64,000 nt of DNA from Atopobiaceae bacterium (GTDB lineage: Bacteria; Actinomycetota; Coriobacteriia; Coriobacteriales; Atopobiaceae): positions 62,001 to 126,000 of the forward strand of contig JAKVOB010000001.1 in assembly GCA_022483015.1 (NCBI GenBank), in the 5' to 3' direction. Positions 43,874-53,128 of the stretch are shown in pieces (positions within the stretch are counted from its first letter, which is position 1; each line of letters begins with the position of its first letter). A program made the translations under genes and the position numbers. The notes under the pieces were generated by a model, which saw nothing but the letters and a program-made list of their open reading frames with translations, did no database searches and was not told where the DNA came from.

Positions 43874-45643
43874 TTACAGCACCCTCAGGCTCACGTCCTT
43901 GAGCTGGCGGGTCGAGACCTCGGAGGGAGCGGCGCTCATGAGGTCGCTGCCCGAGCTGGTCTTCGGGAAGGCCATGACGTCGCGGATGGAGTCGGCACCC
44001 ACGAGCAGCATGCACACGCGGTCGAGGCCGAGCGCGAAGCCGCCCATCGGGGGCGCACCGAAGCCGAGGGCCTCCATGAGGAAGCCGAACTGGGCCTTCG
44101 CGCGGTCCTCGTCGAAGCCCAGACGCCTGAGCACGCGCATCTGCAGGTCGGCGTTGTGGATACGCATGCCGCCACCGCCGGCCTCGAAGCCGTCCATGAC
44201 GAAGTCATAGGTATAGGAGCCCACGGAGAGCGGGTCGGTCTCGATCTTGTCGATGTCCTCGACGACCGGCTGCGTGAACGGGTGGTGCTCGGCGCCATAG
44301 CGCTTCTCGTCCTCGTCGTACTTGAACATCGGGAAGTCCACGACCCACAGGAAGTCATGGCCCGGACGGTCGATGTCGAGGGCGTCGGCCATGTGGGAGC
44401 GCATGCCGCCCAGGATCTCGTCGGAGACGCGACGGGGACCCGCCGCGAACATCACGAGGTCACCGGGCTCCACCTCGCACTCGCCCCTGAGGGCGGCCAT
44501 CTCGTCGTCCGAGAAGAACTTCACGATGGGGCTGTTCACGGAGCCGTCCTCGCGGAAGGCGATCCAGGCCAGGCCCTTGGCACCGAAGGTCGCGGCAACG
44601 TCCGCGAGCTTGTCGATCTCTCCGCGGCTCCAGGTGCCGGCACCCTTGGCGTTGATGCACTTGACGACGGAGCCCTCGGTGTTGGCCGCACTCGAGAAGA
44701 CCTTGAACTTGGAGCTCTTGAAAATGTCGGTCACGTCATGGAGCAGCATGCCGTAGCGCGTGTCGGGCTTGTCGGAGCCATAGGTGTCCATGGCCTCCCA
44801 GAACGGGATGCGACGCAGGGGCCTCGGAAGGTCGACGCCCACCTTGGAGAAGGCATCCCCGAGCACGTCCTCGACCTCGGACATGACGTCCTCCTGGTCG
44901 ACGAAGCTCATCTCGATGTCCACCTGCGTGAACTCGGGCTGGCGGTCGGCGCGGAGGTCCTCGTCACGGAAGCACTTGGCCACCTGGTAGTAGCGCTCGA
45001 CGCCAGAGACCATGAGCAGCTGCTTCAGGAGCTGCGGCGACTGTGGGAGGGCATAGAAGTTGCCCGGCTGCGTACGAGAGGGGACGATGAAGTCACGGGC
45101 GCCCTCGGGCGTGGACTTGAACAGGATCGGGGTCTCGACCTCGGTGAAGGTACGGCCGTGGAGCGCCTCGCGGATGGCGAAGGTGAAGTCGGAGCGCAGC
45201 TGCATGTTATGCATGAGCTCGGGCCTGCGGATGTCGAGGTAGCGATAGCGCAGACGCACGTCCTCGGCCGTATCGATGCCATCCTCGATCTGGAACGGCG
45301 GGGTCTTGCTCGTGTTGAGCACGTCGATGTGGCTCACGAGCACCTCGACCTCGCCGGTCGGGAGCTTGGTGTTGGCGGTGTCCTCGGGGCGCTCGCGGAC
45401 GGTGCCGGTCACGAGGACGGGCCACTCGGGACGGATCGTCTCGGCGGTATGGAAGGCGGTGCCGCCAGAGTGCTCGGGGTCGAACGTGCACTGCGTCACG
45501 CCCGCACGGTCGCGGAGGTCCACGAAGATGAGGCCACCGTGGTCGCGGCGACGCCAGACCCACCCCGTGAGGGTGACGGTCTCGCCGATGTTGCCGGCGC
45601 GGAGCTCGCCGCAGTCGTGCGTGTGCATGCTGTGCTTGGTCAT
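43874..45643 (-). CDS. aspS: Aspartyl-tRNA synthetase
   Basis: Charges tRNA-Asp. The 589-residue class II synthetase has an N-terminal OB-fold anticodon-binding domain (GWVWRRRDHGGLIFVDLRDR), motif 2 (QVAKCFRDEDLRADRQPEFTQVDIEMSF), a bacterial GAD insertion (about 280-420), and motif 3 (GGFALGLDRVCMLL). The ATG at 45643 follows GAGAGGA. The gene is transcribed alone from a leader with a TACAAT -10 and a 5'-proximal hairpin. Whether it is discriminating or also charges tRNA-Asn cannot be decided here. Confidence 0.97.
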   Translation of the reverse strand: MTKHSMHTHDCGELRAGNIGETVTLTGWVWRRRDHGGLIFVDLRDRAGVTQCTFDPEHSGGTAFHTAETIRPEWPVLVTGTVRERPEDTANTKLPTGEVEVLVSHIDVLNTSKTPPFQIEDGIDTAEDVRLRYRYLDIRRPELMHNMQLRSDFTFAIREALHGRTFTEVETPILFKSTPEGARDFIVPSRTQPGNFYALPQSPQLLKQLLMVSGVERYYQVAKCFRDEDLRADRQPEFTQVDIEMSFVDQEDVMSEVEDVLGDAFSKVGVDLPRPLRRIPFWEAMDTYGSDKPDTRYGMLLHDVTDIFKSSKFKVFSSAANTEGSVVKCINAKGAGTWSRGEIDKLADVAATFGAKGLAWIAFREDGSVNSPIVKFFSDDEMAALRGECEVEPGDLVMFAAGPRRVSDEILGGMRSHMADALDIDRPGHDFLWVVDFPMFKYDEDEKRYGAEHHPFTQPVVEDIDKIETDPLSVGSYTYDFVMDGFEAGGGGMRIHNADLQMRVLRRLGFDEDRAKAQFGFLMEALGFGAPPMGGFALGLDRVCMLLVGADSIRDVMAFPKTSSGSDLMSAAPSEVSTRQLKDVSLRVL

Positions 45644-45701
45644 TGCATGGTTCCTCTCGTCTGCACCACCCCGTGTCGGTACGGGCGGCGTCTGGCAGAT
45701 G

Positions 45702-45749
45702 GCGCGGGTTACGGAGACAGCGCACCCGCGCACGCAAGACGGCATTGTA
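45702..45749 (-). promoter_or_regulatory. aspS promoter -10 and leader hairpin
   Basis: TACAAT on the minus strand (45744-45749) gives a start near 45737. An 8-bp hairpin (GCGCGGGT / ACCCGCGC, 45702-45731) lies at the very 5' end of the leader. The ilvE leader is built the same way. No T-box sequence was found. Confidence 0.45.
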
Positions 45750-45828
45750 CTACGCAGGGACCCATGGCGCGGCAGGATGGGCGGTCTCCATGCGCTAGGC
45801 TGGATGCGAACCTGACGAGAGGAGCCCC

Positions 45829-46479
45829 ATGCGCTACACGGCAGCACTGTTCGACATGGACGGGACGGTCCTCGACACCCTCGAGGACCTGCACCTCGCA
45901 CTGGACCACGCGCTGGAAAGCCAGGGCCTGCCCACGCGAAGCCTCGAGGAGTGCCGACGATTCGTGGGCAACGGCATCGCCAACCTCGTGCGTCGCGGTG
46001 TTCCGGAGGGCACGGACGAGGCGACCACCCAGGCGGCCTTCGAGGAGTTCAACCGCTGGTACAAGGTGCACTGTGCCGACCACACCCACCCCTACCCCGG
46101 CATCGTCGGGCTCCTCCGAGACCTCGCAGGGGCAGGCGTGCCGGCCGCCGTCGTCTCGAACAAGAGTGACTATGCCGTCCAGGAGCTGGCAGGCCAGTAC
46201 TTCCCTGGCCTGCTGACGACCTCGATGGGCGTCCATGAGGGATGCCCCAAGAAGCCTGACCCAACCATGTGCCAGGCCGTGATGGGCACCATGGGTGCGG
46301 ACCCCTCCTCCACCTGCTACATCGGCGACTCCGAGGTCGACGTGGCCACGGCGGCCAACGCGGGGCTCCCCGGCATCATCTGCCTCTGGGGGTTCCGCAC
46401 GCGAGAGGAGCTCGAGCCCACCGGTGCCACGACGTTCGTCAGGGACGTGGACGAGCTCAGGGGCCTGCTGCTGGGATAG
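45829..46479 (+). CDS. HAD-family phosphatase, phosphoglycolate phosphatase-like
   Basis: A 216-residue HAD hydrolase with the nucleophile Asp9 and acid Asp11 in FDMDGTVLDT, motif II Ser/Asn in VVSNKSD, motif III Lys in CPKKPDP and motif IV IGDSEVDVATAANAG. The alpha-helical cap inserted after motif I marks the Gph/beta-phosphoglucomutase branch. Its substrate is uncertain; phosphoglycolate is the usual annotation. It is divergent from aspS and convergent with the CapA gene. GAGAGGAG precedes the ATG. Confidence 0.87.
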   Translation: MRYTAALFDMDGTVLDTLEDLHLALDHALESQGLPTRSLEECRRFVGNGIANLVRRGVPEGTDEATTQAAFEEFNRWYKVHCADHTHPYPGIVGLLRDLAGAGVPAAVVSNKSDYAVQELAGQYFPGLLTTSMGVHEGCPKKPDPTMCQAVMGTMGADPSSTCYIGDSEVDVATAANAGLPGIICLWGFRTREELEPTGATTFVRDVDELRGLLLG

Positions 46480-46533
46480 ACAGGCCTGTCGGGCAGTGTC
46501 GCACGCGATACGCCGACACGTATGCCTCTGCCG

Positions 46534-47778
46534 TCAGACCGTGCCCTTGAGGACGCACGCCTCCGCGTCGAACCCGCTTCCCAACACCTGCGCACAGAGG
46601 TCCTTGCAGTACTGCAGCGAGAAGGTCGGATCTTGGCTGAGGATTCCGTTCTGCGACGCGAGCTCGTCGGTGTACTCGGCAAGGTGATAGGTGGTCATGG
46701 CCGCGGTCCCCGAGACCTTCTGGTCCACCAGGGGGTCGAACTCGTAGGACGAGACGCGGGCACCTGACGAGTCCTTGACCATGCTCACCTTGGCCATGCC
46801 GCCCACCATGCGGGCGGCCTCGGCCTGGCATGAGACGAAGTTGCCGAGCGACCAGAAGACCAGCATCTTGTGACCGTCCGCTCCGGCCATGACCTCCACG
46901 GGCTCGATCACGTGGGGATGCGTCCCGATGACGACGTCGACCCCCGCGTCGCACAGGGTCTGGGCCCATCCCCGTTGGTAGTCATCGCTCCCGAGGTCGT
47001 ACTCGGTCCCCCAGTGGGGCATGAGCACGACGAGGTCCGCCTGCTCGCGAGCATCAGCGACGCCCTGGGTGACGGTAGGCTCGTCGAGGATGTCGCAGCA
47101 CCAGGGTGCCTCCGAGGGCAGCGAGCCCACGTTCGTCCCATACGTGTAGTTGAGGAGGGCCACCTTGAAGCCGTCCTTCTCGAAGACGGTGATGGCGTCG
47201 TGCGCCTCCTGGGACTCCGCGATGCCGAGAGGCGTCACCTCGGGATGCGAGGCGTGCCAGAAGTCGAGCTCGCTCTGGATTCCCGCATAGCCCATGTCGA
47301 GGCAATGGTTGCTGGCACAGGTCACATGCGTGATGCCGATGGCAGCCTCTGCATCCCCTATCTCCTGGGGGCTGTTGAAGCTGGGGTAGGTCGAGAGCCC
47401 CATCTGGGTGCCCCCGAGGATGGTCTCCTGGTTCACCAGGGCGATGTCGGCTGCGGCAGCGTCATCGGCCATGTGGGCGAAGAGGTGGTCGAAGTTATAG
47501 CTTCCGTCGCCCTGGAGCCCCGATTGCCATACCCCCTGGTGGACGAGGACGTCACCCACCATCATGAGGTCGATCGAGGTCGAGGTCGAGGTGACCGCAG
47601 GCTGTACCGCGTCATAGACCGTCTCACGGCCCGGGGAGGCCGCGGGCACAGACGATGCGGTGCTCGCACATCCAGCCGACGCCAGGCCCAGGAGACCTGC
47701 GGCCGTCGCAGCAAGGAAACCCCGTCGCGTGACGGGAGCCCTGCACCCCCCAGACAGGCCTGCGTGGTCGTGCGGCAT
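46534..47778 (-). CDS. Tat-exported CapA-family lipoprotein
   Basis: A 414-residue protein of the CapA/PgsA metallophosphatase-like family, related to the poly-gamma-glutamate capsule protein but common in genomes without capB/capC. It has a twin-arginine signal (TRRGFLAATAAGLLGLASAGC) with lipobox Cys37, so it is anchored outside the membrane. Family blocks are LMMVGDVLVHQG, CASNHCLDMGYAGI, ADLVVLMPHWGTEY, DVVIGTHPHVIEPVEV and FWSLGNFVS. No PGA synthesis genes are nearby. It lies 12 nt after the hydrogenase and may be co-transcribed. GAGGAGG precedes the ATG. Confidence 0.87.
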   Translation of the reverse strand: MPHDHAGLSGGCRAPVTRRGFLAATAAGLLGLASAGCASTASSVPAASPGRETVYDAVQPAVTSTSTSIDLMMVGDVLVHQGVWQSGLQGDGSYNFDHLFAHMADDAAAADIALVNQETILGGTQMGLSTYPSFNSPQEIGDAEAAIGITHVTCASNHCLDMGYAGIQSELDFWHASHPEVTPLGIAESQEAHDAITVFEKDGFKVALLNYTYGTNVGSLPSEAPWCCDILDEPTVTQGVADAREQADLVVLMPHWGTEYDLGSDDYQRGWAQTLCDAGVDVVIGTHPHVIEPVEVMAGADGHKMLVFWSLGNFVSCQAEAARMVGGMAKVSMVKDSSGARVSSYEFDPLVDQKVSGTAAMTTYHLAEYTDELASQNGILSQDPTFSLQYCKDLCAQVLGSGFDAEACVLKGTV

Positions 47779-47790
47779 CGGTCCTCCTCG

Positions 47791-49419
47791 CTATGCGTCC
47801 GCCGATGGGCCCTCTTCGACATCTGGGCCTGCGGCCTTGTCGGCCGTGATGTCCGCCGCGTGCACGTCGGCCGCGCCCCGCTCGTTCTCGGCAACGAGGG
47901 CACGGACCGTGGTGCGATAGGCGTCGTCGGTGGCGTTCTTGTGCTTGGCACGCTTCTTGTACATGTTGACCATGACCGTGGACTTCACGATGGACTGGAG
48001 CGTGCCGGCACCCGCCACGCACCCGCCGGGGCAGGCCATGCCCTCGAGGAGGTAACCGTCGAGCTTGCCCTTGCAGGCGTCCTTCATCATCTTCCGGCAG
48101 TCGTCGAGTCCCTCGGCTGACATGACCTTGACCTCACGGTCGGGATACTTGCGATGGATGGCGTTGACCACGGCGGACGCGACGCCACCAGAGACGGCGA
48201 ACCCGCGCCCGTCGGCGCTCGCGTTGGCGAAGTCGGACTTGTCCTCGGGATCGAGCGCGAGGTAGTCGATGTCCTTCGCGTCGAGCATGGCCGCGACCTC
48301 CTCGAACGTGAGGACGAAGTCCACCTCGGAGCGCACGGTCTTTCGCATGGCCTCGAGCTTCTTGGCGGCGCACGGCCCCACGAAGACGATCTTGGCATCG
48401 GGGTGCAGCTCGCGGATGAGACGTGCGGTGAGCGTCATGGGTGTGAGCGCCATCGATATGCAGTCCGCCTGCTCGGGGAACTCCTTCTTGGCCATGACCG
48501 ACCAGGCCGGACAGCACGAGGTGCCCATGAACGGCTGCTTGGAAGGCACCTCGTCCATGAAGTCCTCGGCCTCCTGGATGGTGCAGAGGTCGGCACCCAC
48601 GGCGACCTCCTCCACGCCGGCGAATCCCAGTGCCTTGAAGGCGGCCTTGAGGTTGCCCACGTCGCCCTTGCCGCCGTACTGGCCCACGAAGGCCGGCGCC
48701 ACGGCAGCGATGACCTCGTCGCCCGCCTGGATGGCCTTGATGACCTGGAAGAGCTGGCTCTTGTCGGCGATGGCACCGAAGGGACAGTTCACGAGGCACA
48801 TGCCGCAGCTCACGCACTTGTCGTAGTCGATCTCGGCACGGCCCTGCTCGTCGGAGGTGATGGCATGCATGCCGCAGGCCGCGGCGCAGGGGCGCTGCCG
48901 GTGCATGATGGCACCGTAGGGGCACACCTTGGCGCACTTGCCGCACTTGATGCACTCCTCGTGGTGGATGTGGGCCTTCTTGTCGATGAACTCGATGGCC
49001 CCACGAGGGCAGCTCTCGCGGCAGGGGTGGGCAAGGCACCCCTGGCACTGGTCGGTCACGACGTAGGAGTTGTCCTCGCAGGCGTTGCAGGCGAACTTGA
49101 TGATGTTGATGAGGGGCGGCTGGTAGTAGGTCTCGGGCTTGGCGGCCTCGGCGATGCCGTCCGAGAGCTTCTGCGGCTTGTCGACGCCCTGGAGGGGAAG
49201 GCCCATGGCAAGGCGGACGCGCTCGCCCACGATGGCTCGCTCGAGGAAGACGCTCTCGCGATAGGTGGCGACGTCACCGGGGATGATCTGATAGGGCAGC
49301 TCGTCGACCCAGGAGTAGTCGTCGCCCTCGTTCGAGTAGGCGAGACGCGCGACCTCGCGGAAGACCTGCCTCCTGATGCGGGTCAGGTTGGTATAGACGC
49401 CACGCATGGTATCGCTCAT
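47791..49419 (-). CDS. Monomeric [FeFe] hydrogenase with ferredoxin-like domains
   Basis: Reduces protons or oxidises H2 with an H-cluster. The 542-residue protein has an N-terminal region with several 4Fe-4S motifs (CNACEDNSYVVTDQCQGC, CIKCGKCAKVC and CVSCGMCLVNC). The catalytic domain carries the three H-cluster motifs: TSCCPAWS near residue 302, GPCAAKKLEAM near 350 and MACPGGCVAGAG near 464. The order and the PCAAKK form suggest a group B-type enzyme; the physiological direction is unknown. No maturases are in the window. The ATG at 49419 follows GGGGGAC. CapA follows 12 nt later. Confidence 0.9.
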   Translation of the reverse strand: MSDTMRGVYTNLTRIRRQVFREVARLAYSNEGDDYSWVDELPYQIIPGDVATYRESVFLERAIVGERVRLAMGLPLQGVDKPQKLSDGIAEAAKPETYYQPPLINIIKFACNACEDNSYVVTDQCQGCLAHPCRESCPRGAIEFIDKKAHIHHEECIKCGKCAKVCPYGAIMHRQRPCAAACGMHAITSDEQGRAEIDYDKCVSCGMCLVNCPFGAIADKSQLFQVIKAIQAGDEVIAAVAPAFVGQYGGKGDVGNLKAAFKALGFAGVEEVAVGADLCTIQEAEDFMDEVPSKQPFMGTSCCPAWSVMAKKEFPEQADCISMALTPMTLTARLIRELHPDAKIVFVGPCAAKKLEAMRKTVRSEVDFVLTFEEVAAMLDAKDIDYLALDPEDKSDFANASADGRGFAVSGGVASAVVNAIHRKYPDREVKVMSAEGLDDCRKMMKDACKGKLDGYLLEGMACPGGCVAGAGTLQSIVKSTVMVNMYKKRAKHKNATDDAYRTTVRALVAENERGAADVHAADITADKAAGPDVEEGPSADA

Positions 49420-49594
49420 GAGATGTCCCCCACTCGATACTTCAGTTCTTGTCACTTGCATGGTACCAGCACAGGGGTCCCATCAATTCAAGTTCCGCCA
49501 TCGAACACGACAACCTCCGTAAGGACGCACGTCGACAGTCGGGTACAAGTCCCTTGGTCATCCATCACGTCACCTCGACCCCTCGGGAGGTACC

Positions 49595-50998
49595 ATGGCT
49601 CGCTTCCAATGCCCCATGTGCGGTTACGTCTTCGACGAGGAGAAGGAGGGCACGGCCTTCGACCCGGCGGCTTATAGCTGCGTCATGTGTGGCACGCCAG
49701 GCGAGAAGTTCATCCGGCTCGACGACGAGCCTGAACCTGCCGAGGCCCCCGCGCGTTCGCAAGCCCCTGACGACCCGCTGGCCTACCCCGCAGACACCTT
49801 CCGCCAAGACCCCACGCTCCCCCACATGGACCAGATCCACGAGATGGCCCTCACGGGAAGGCCCATCAGCGCCGCCATGGGCACACGGCTACCCCTCCCC
49901 TCCTGGGATGACATCCTCGTCCTGGGAGCCCAGCTCGACCCCATGCCACTTGCCGATGACGCCGAGGTCGACTGCACCACCGTCATCGGGCCGAACGCCA
50001 GGCAGCCCATGGTGCTCGCCAACCCCCTGCTCGTCTCGCATATGAGCTTCGGTGCCCTCTCGCGCGAGACCAAGCATGCCCTCGCACGCGGGGCGGCCAA
50101 GGCCCGCTGCGGGACCGAGAGCGGCGAGGGCGGCGTCCTCCCCGAGGAGCAGGCCGCCGCCTATCGTTACGTCTTCGAGTACGTGCCCAACCGCTACAGC
50201 GTGACCGACGACAACCTCCGCGCAGCAGACGCCATCGAGGTCAAGGTCGGCCAAGGCACCAAGCCTGGCATGGGAGGGCATCTCCCCGGCGAGAAGTGCA
50301 CGGCCGACATCGCCCGCTTCCGCGGGGTCGAGGTGGGCACGACCGTCCAGTCGCCCTCGCGCTTCCCGGGCATCGAGGACCGCGACGACCTCGCCCGGCT
50401 CATCGACGACCTCCGGCGGCGCAGCGAGGGACGCCCCATCGGCATCAAGCTCGCAGCCGGCCACATCGAGGACGACCTCGCCTTCGCCCTCGACGGCAGG
50501 CCTGACTTCGTCACCTTCGACGGACGAGGCGGTGCCACGGGCTCGAGCCCCGTGATGCTGCGCGACGCCGCGAGCGTCCCCACCATCTTCGCGCTCGCAC
50601 GTGCGAGGGCCTACCTCGACAAGCACGCACCCCAGACGAGCCTCATCATCACAGGCGGCCTGCGCGTCTCGTCCGACTTCGTGAAGGCGCTCGCGATGGG
50701 GGCCGACGCCGTGGCCGTGGCAAGCGCCGTCCTCATGGCCGCCGGCTGCCAGCAGTACCGCATCTGTGGGAGCGGCATGTGCCCTGCGGGCATCGCCACG
50801 CAGGACGAGGGGCTGCGTCGCCGCCTCGACGTGGACGCTGCCGCGACCCGTGTGGCCAACTTCCTTGGTGCGAGCTGCGAGGAGCTCCGCATGTTCGGCC
50901 GTGTGACGGGTCACGCCGACATCCATGACCTCTCGCGCAAGGACCTCGTCACCGTGGACCGCGAGATCGCCAAGCGCTGCCACATCAAGCGGGCATAG
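49595..50998 (+). CDS. FMN glutamate synthase-like protein with short rubredoxin-type ribbon
   Basis: A 467-residue protein. Residues 1-40 form a Cys ribbon, CPMCGY...CVMCG (Cys6, 9, 29, 32), with closer pairs than in true rubredoxins. The rest is the FMN-binding glutamate synthase-type barrel: NPLLVSHMSFGALSRETKHAL, GTESGEGGVLPEE, KVGQGTKPGMGGHLPGEK, FVTFDGRGGATGSSP, and an Fe-S type loop YRICGSGMCPAGIATQ. There is no glutaminase domain, so an electron-carrier-dependent oxidoreductase is likely. It is divergent from the [FeFe] hydrogenase with a 175-nt gap. GGGAGG precedes the ATG. Confidence 0.85.
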   Translation: MARFQCPMCGYVFDEEKEGTAFDPAAYSCVMCGTPGEKFIRLDDEPEPAEAPARSQAPDDPLAYPADTFRQDPTLPHMDQIHEMALTGRPISAAMGTRLPLPSWDDILVLGAQLDPMPLADDAEVDCTTVIGPNARQPMVLANPLLVSHMSFGALSRETKHALARGAAKARCGTESGEGGVLPEEQAAAYRYVFEYVPNRYSVTDDNLRAADAIEVKVGQGTKPGMGGHLPGEKCTADIARFRGVEVGTTVQSPSRFPGIEDRDDLARLIDDLRRRSEGRPIGIKLAAGHIEDDLAFALDGRPDFVTFDGRGGATGSSPVMLRDAASVPTIFALARARAYLDKHAPQTSLIITGGLRVSSDFVKALAMGADAVAVASAVLMAAGCQQYRICGSGMCPAGIATQDEGLRRRLDVDAAATRVANFLGASCEELRMFGRVTGHADIHDLSRKDLVTVDREIAKRCHIKRA

Positions 50999-51010
50999 GC
51001 CTCTCGCAGG

Positions 51011-51727
51011 TCAATCGGCCGCCACGTCACCCTCGCCGAACCACCGGTCGAAACGGTGCGGCCACGGCGCGCGGACGACCAGGTGCTCGCCCGTCACGGG
51101 ATGGTCGAACTCCTCCTCCAAGGCATGCAACATGAGGCCATCGTCACTGCGCTCGCCCCCATAGAGGACGTCGCCCACGATCGGATGGCCATCCGTCGAG
51201 AGGTGCACACGAATCTGATGGCGCCGACCGGTCCTGAGCTCGACCAGCAGCAGGGAGTGGACGCTCGCTCCCCCACGGGTCCTCCCCGCCGAGGTCCGCG
51301 CCTTGCAGACGGCCCTGGTCTCGGCGGGCTTGCCACCCTCGCCGACACGCATGCGTCGGGCGTCGTGACGGTCACGGGCGATCGGGCCATCGAAGCGCTG
51401 GCACTCCCAGGAGACGTCCCCTGACACCACGGCGAGGTAGCGCTTGTGCATGCCGTGGCCCGCCACCAGCGCGTCGAGCTTGGGCTGCACGTCCTTGTCC
51501 AGCGAGAAGCACACGACACCCGTGGTCTCGCGGTCGAGGCGCTGCACGGCCTGGAGGTCGCTCGCATCGCGCCCCTCGGCCTCGAGATGGGACCGCACGA
51601 GGTCGGTCAACGTGGCGGCTCCCGTGCCGTCGCCATGGACGATGATGCCCGCCGGCTTGTCCACCGCGACCAGCCACTCGTCCTCGTAGAGGGTGGCGAG
51701 GCCCTCGTCCCTCTCGGTATCGTCCAT
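51011..51727 (-). CDS. RluA-family pseudouridine synthase
   Basis: Converts uridine to pseudouridine in rRNA or tRNA. The 238-residue protein has the catalytic Asp65 in VQRLDRETTGVV, plus LVAVDKPAGIIVHGDG, RYLAVVSGDV and ELRTGRRHQIRVHLSTDGHPIVGDVLYGG. No S4 domain is present, so it is a short RluA-type enzyme; the target site is not readable. It is convergent with the FMN protein (12-nt gap). GGGGGGAG precedes the ATG at 51727. Confidence 0.92.
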   Translation of the reverse strand: MDDTERDEGLATLYEDEWLVAVDKPAGIIVHGDGTGAATLTDLVRSHLEAEGRDASDLQAVQRLDRETTGVVCFSLDKDVQPKLDALVAGHGMHKRYLAVVSGDVSWECQRFDGPIARDRHDARRMRVGEGGKPAETRAVCKARTSAGRTRGGASVHSLLLVELRTGRRHQIRVHLSTDGHPIVGDVLYGGERSDDGLMLHALEEEFDHPVTGEHLVVRAPWPHRFDRWFGEGDVAAD

Positions 51728-51803
51728 TGCCCGCTCCCCCCGTCCGGCCCGTATGACCCCAGTATGGACCACGGGCTACAATGGCCACGTGGAAAGGGAC
51801 CGC

Positions 51804-52322
51804 ATGGAGGTACTGCAGGGATATCTCGTCATCGTCGCGAGCACGGCCGTGGTCTACCTGTTCGTGGTGATCGCGCTCAAGGTCTTCGGCAAGACCGAGA
51901 TCGCGCAGCTCTCGGTCGTGGACCTCGTCTTCATCATGCTCCTGGGCAACGCCGTGCAGAACGCCATGGTGGGAAGCGACACCACGCTCGCAGGTGGCCT
52001 CGTGGCCGCGACCACGCTGTTCGTCATGAACCTCGCCTTCAAGCAGCTCCTCTACTATGTCCCAGGCTTTGCTCGCCTCGTCTCGGGAGGCCCCATCACG
52101 CTCGTACGGGACGGCGTCGTGAACGAGCGCAACCTCAAGAGGTCGCTGCTCACCCATGACGAGCTCGACGAGTCCCTCCGCGAGCACGGGATCGAGCATG
52201 TCGAGGACGTCGACTACGCCATCCTCGAGACCGACGGCAACATCTCCGTGATGTCCAAGCAGTTCGAGGCCACGACCTCACGGTCGAGGCGCGTTCCCCG
52301 CAGGAGGACCCGGAAGGACTAG
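51804..52322 (+). CDS. YetF/DUF421-type membrane protein
   Basis: A 172-residue protein with two to three N-terminal membrane segments (VIVASTAVVYLFVVIALKVFG, LVFIMLLGNAVQNAMVG, LVAATTLFVMNLAFKQLL) and a soluble YetF domain (PITLVRDGVVNERNLKRSLLTHDELDESL, HVEDVDYAILETDGNISVM). The family is found in Bacillus YetF, YkjA and others; the function is not settled. The ATG at 51804 follows AAGGGAC. It ends two nt from the convergent hydrolase gene. Confidence 0.85.
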   Translation: MEVLQGYLVIVASTAVVYLFVVIALKVFGKTEIAQLSVVDLVFIMLLGNAVQNAMVGSDTTLAGGLVAATTLFVMNLAFKQLLYYVPGFARLVSGGPITLVRDGVVNERNLKRSLLTHDELDESLREHGIEHVEDVDYAILETDGNISVMSKQFEATTSRSRRVPRRRTRKD

Positions 52323-52324
52323 GC

Positions 52325-53128
52325 TCATCCAGGGATAGGGGCATCGCCGTCCTGGGAAGCGACAGGGCTGATGCCAGCCTCGCCCAACAGCTCGGCAAGC
52401 ATCCCCGCATAAAGGTCGGGATGGCGAAGCGACAGCTCGCCGTGGCCCATGCCTTCCAAGACCCGTAGCTCGGCATGAGGCACAGCCGCAGCGATGAGCT
52501 CGGCAGATTCGCGCATTGGACGAGGCTCCTTGCTCCCCACGCAGACGAACATAGGTGCCGTCGCCTGGGAGAATCCTGGCTTGAGCGAATAGCTCCCATT
52601 AGCTCGCACCACGGCCGAGAGCGTGGCGGGCCTCATGCGACGGCTGTCCTCGAAGTAGAGGTCGAACTCATCGTCAGGGAGCGCGAGCGACTTGGCCTGC
52701 GCCCGGGCGAACCACTCGTGCTGGGCCAGCCCAGCGACCGCTCCGCTGACCGTAGCCATCGCCCCCGTACCCGACAGAGACACCACGCAGGCACTCTCGA
52801 TGAGAGCCGCATCAGCAATGTCAGGATCCTGACTCAGGGCCTCGACAACAATCTGCGCCCCGATGGAAAGCCCCGCCACCACAGCCACGTGGCCTGCGCA
52901 CTCCTCACGCACGTAGGAGACCAGATTCGAGGCTGAGTCCTCGATCGATACGAAGGGCGTCTCCGCATCGGCGCCGTGCCCGTCGATGATGGGGAGGACG
53001 AAGCAAAGGGGACCGAGACGTCGCTGGACCTGCACCATCACGGGCTTCCATGACCAGCTTGACAGGCCTCCGCCATGGACGAGGATCATGCAAGGTCGAT
53101 CGAGGGGACCTTCCACCTCAAAACGCAT
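52325..53128 (-). CDS. Alpha/beta-hydrolase fold protein
   Basis: A 267-residue cytoplasmic hydrolase. The oxyanion region HGGG (18-21), nucleophile elbow GLSIG (Ser88) and late catalytic His in EGMGHGELS are present; the acid is probably in the strand before. A helical lid fits residues 120-190. The substrate is unknown; related proteins include esterases, lipases and MenH-like hydrolases. The ATG at 53128 follows GGGAGG. It is divergent from the surface protein gene. Confidence 0.85.
   Translation of the reverse strand: MRFEVEGPLDRPCMILVHGGGLSSWSWKPVMVQVQRRLGPLCFVLPIIDGHGADAETPFVSIEDSASNLVSYVREECAGHVAVVAGLSIGAQIVVEALSQDPDIADAALIESACVVSLSGTGAMATVSGAVAGLAQHEWFARAQAKSLALPDDEFDLYFEDSRRMRPATLSAVVRANGSYSLKPGFSQATAPMFVCVGSKEPRPMRESAELIAAAVPHAELRVLEGMGHGELSLRHPDLYAGMLAELLGEAGISPVASQDGDAPIPG

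Noticed and set aside
45644-45828. T-box riboswitch in the aspS leader
   Set aside because: The leader is only about 95 nt, and no T-box (GGGTGGNACCGCG-like) sequence, specifier loop or terminator/antiterminator pair was found. GGGGTGGTGCAG near 45665 is a weak resemblance only.
43742-46216. 824-codon plus-strand open frame opposite aspS
   Set aside because: Antisense shadow of aspS continuing out of frame through the phosphatase gene, with no domain or start signal.
46479-46490. GACAGGCCTGTC palindrome as an operator
   Set aside because: It overlaps a stop codon in a convergent gap, where an operator is unlikely. A 12-nt palindrome alone is weak evidence.
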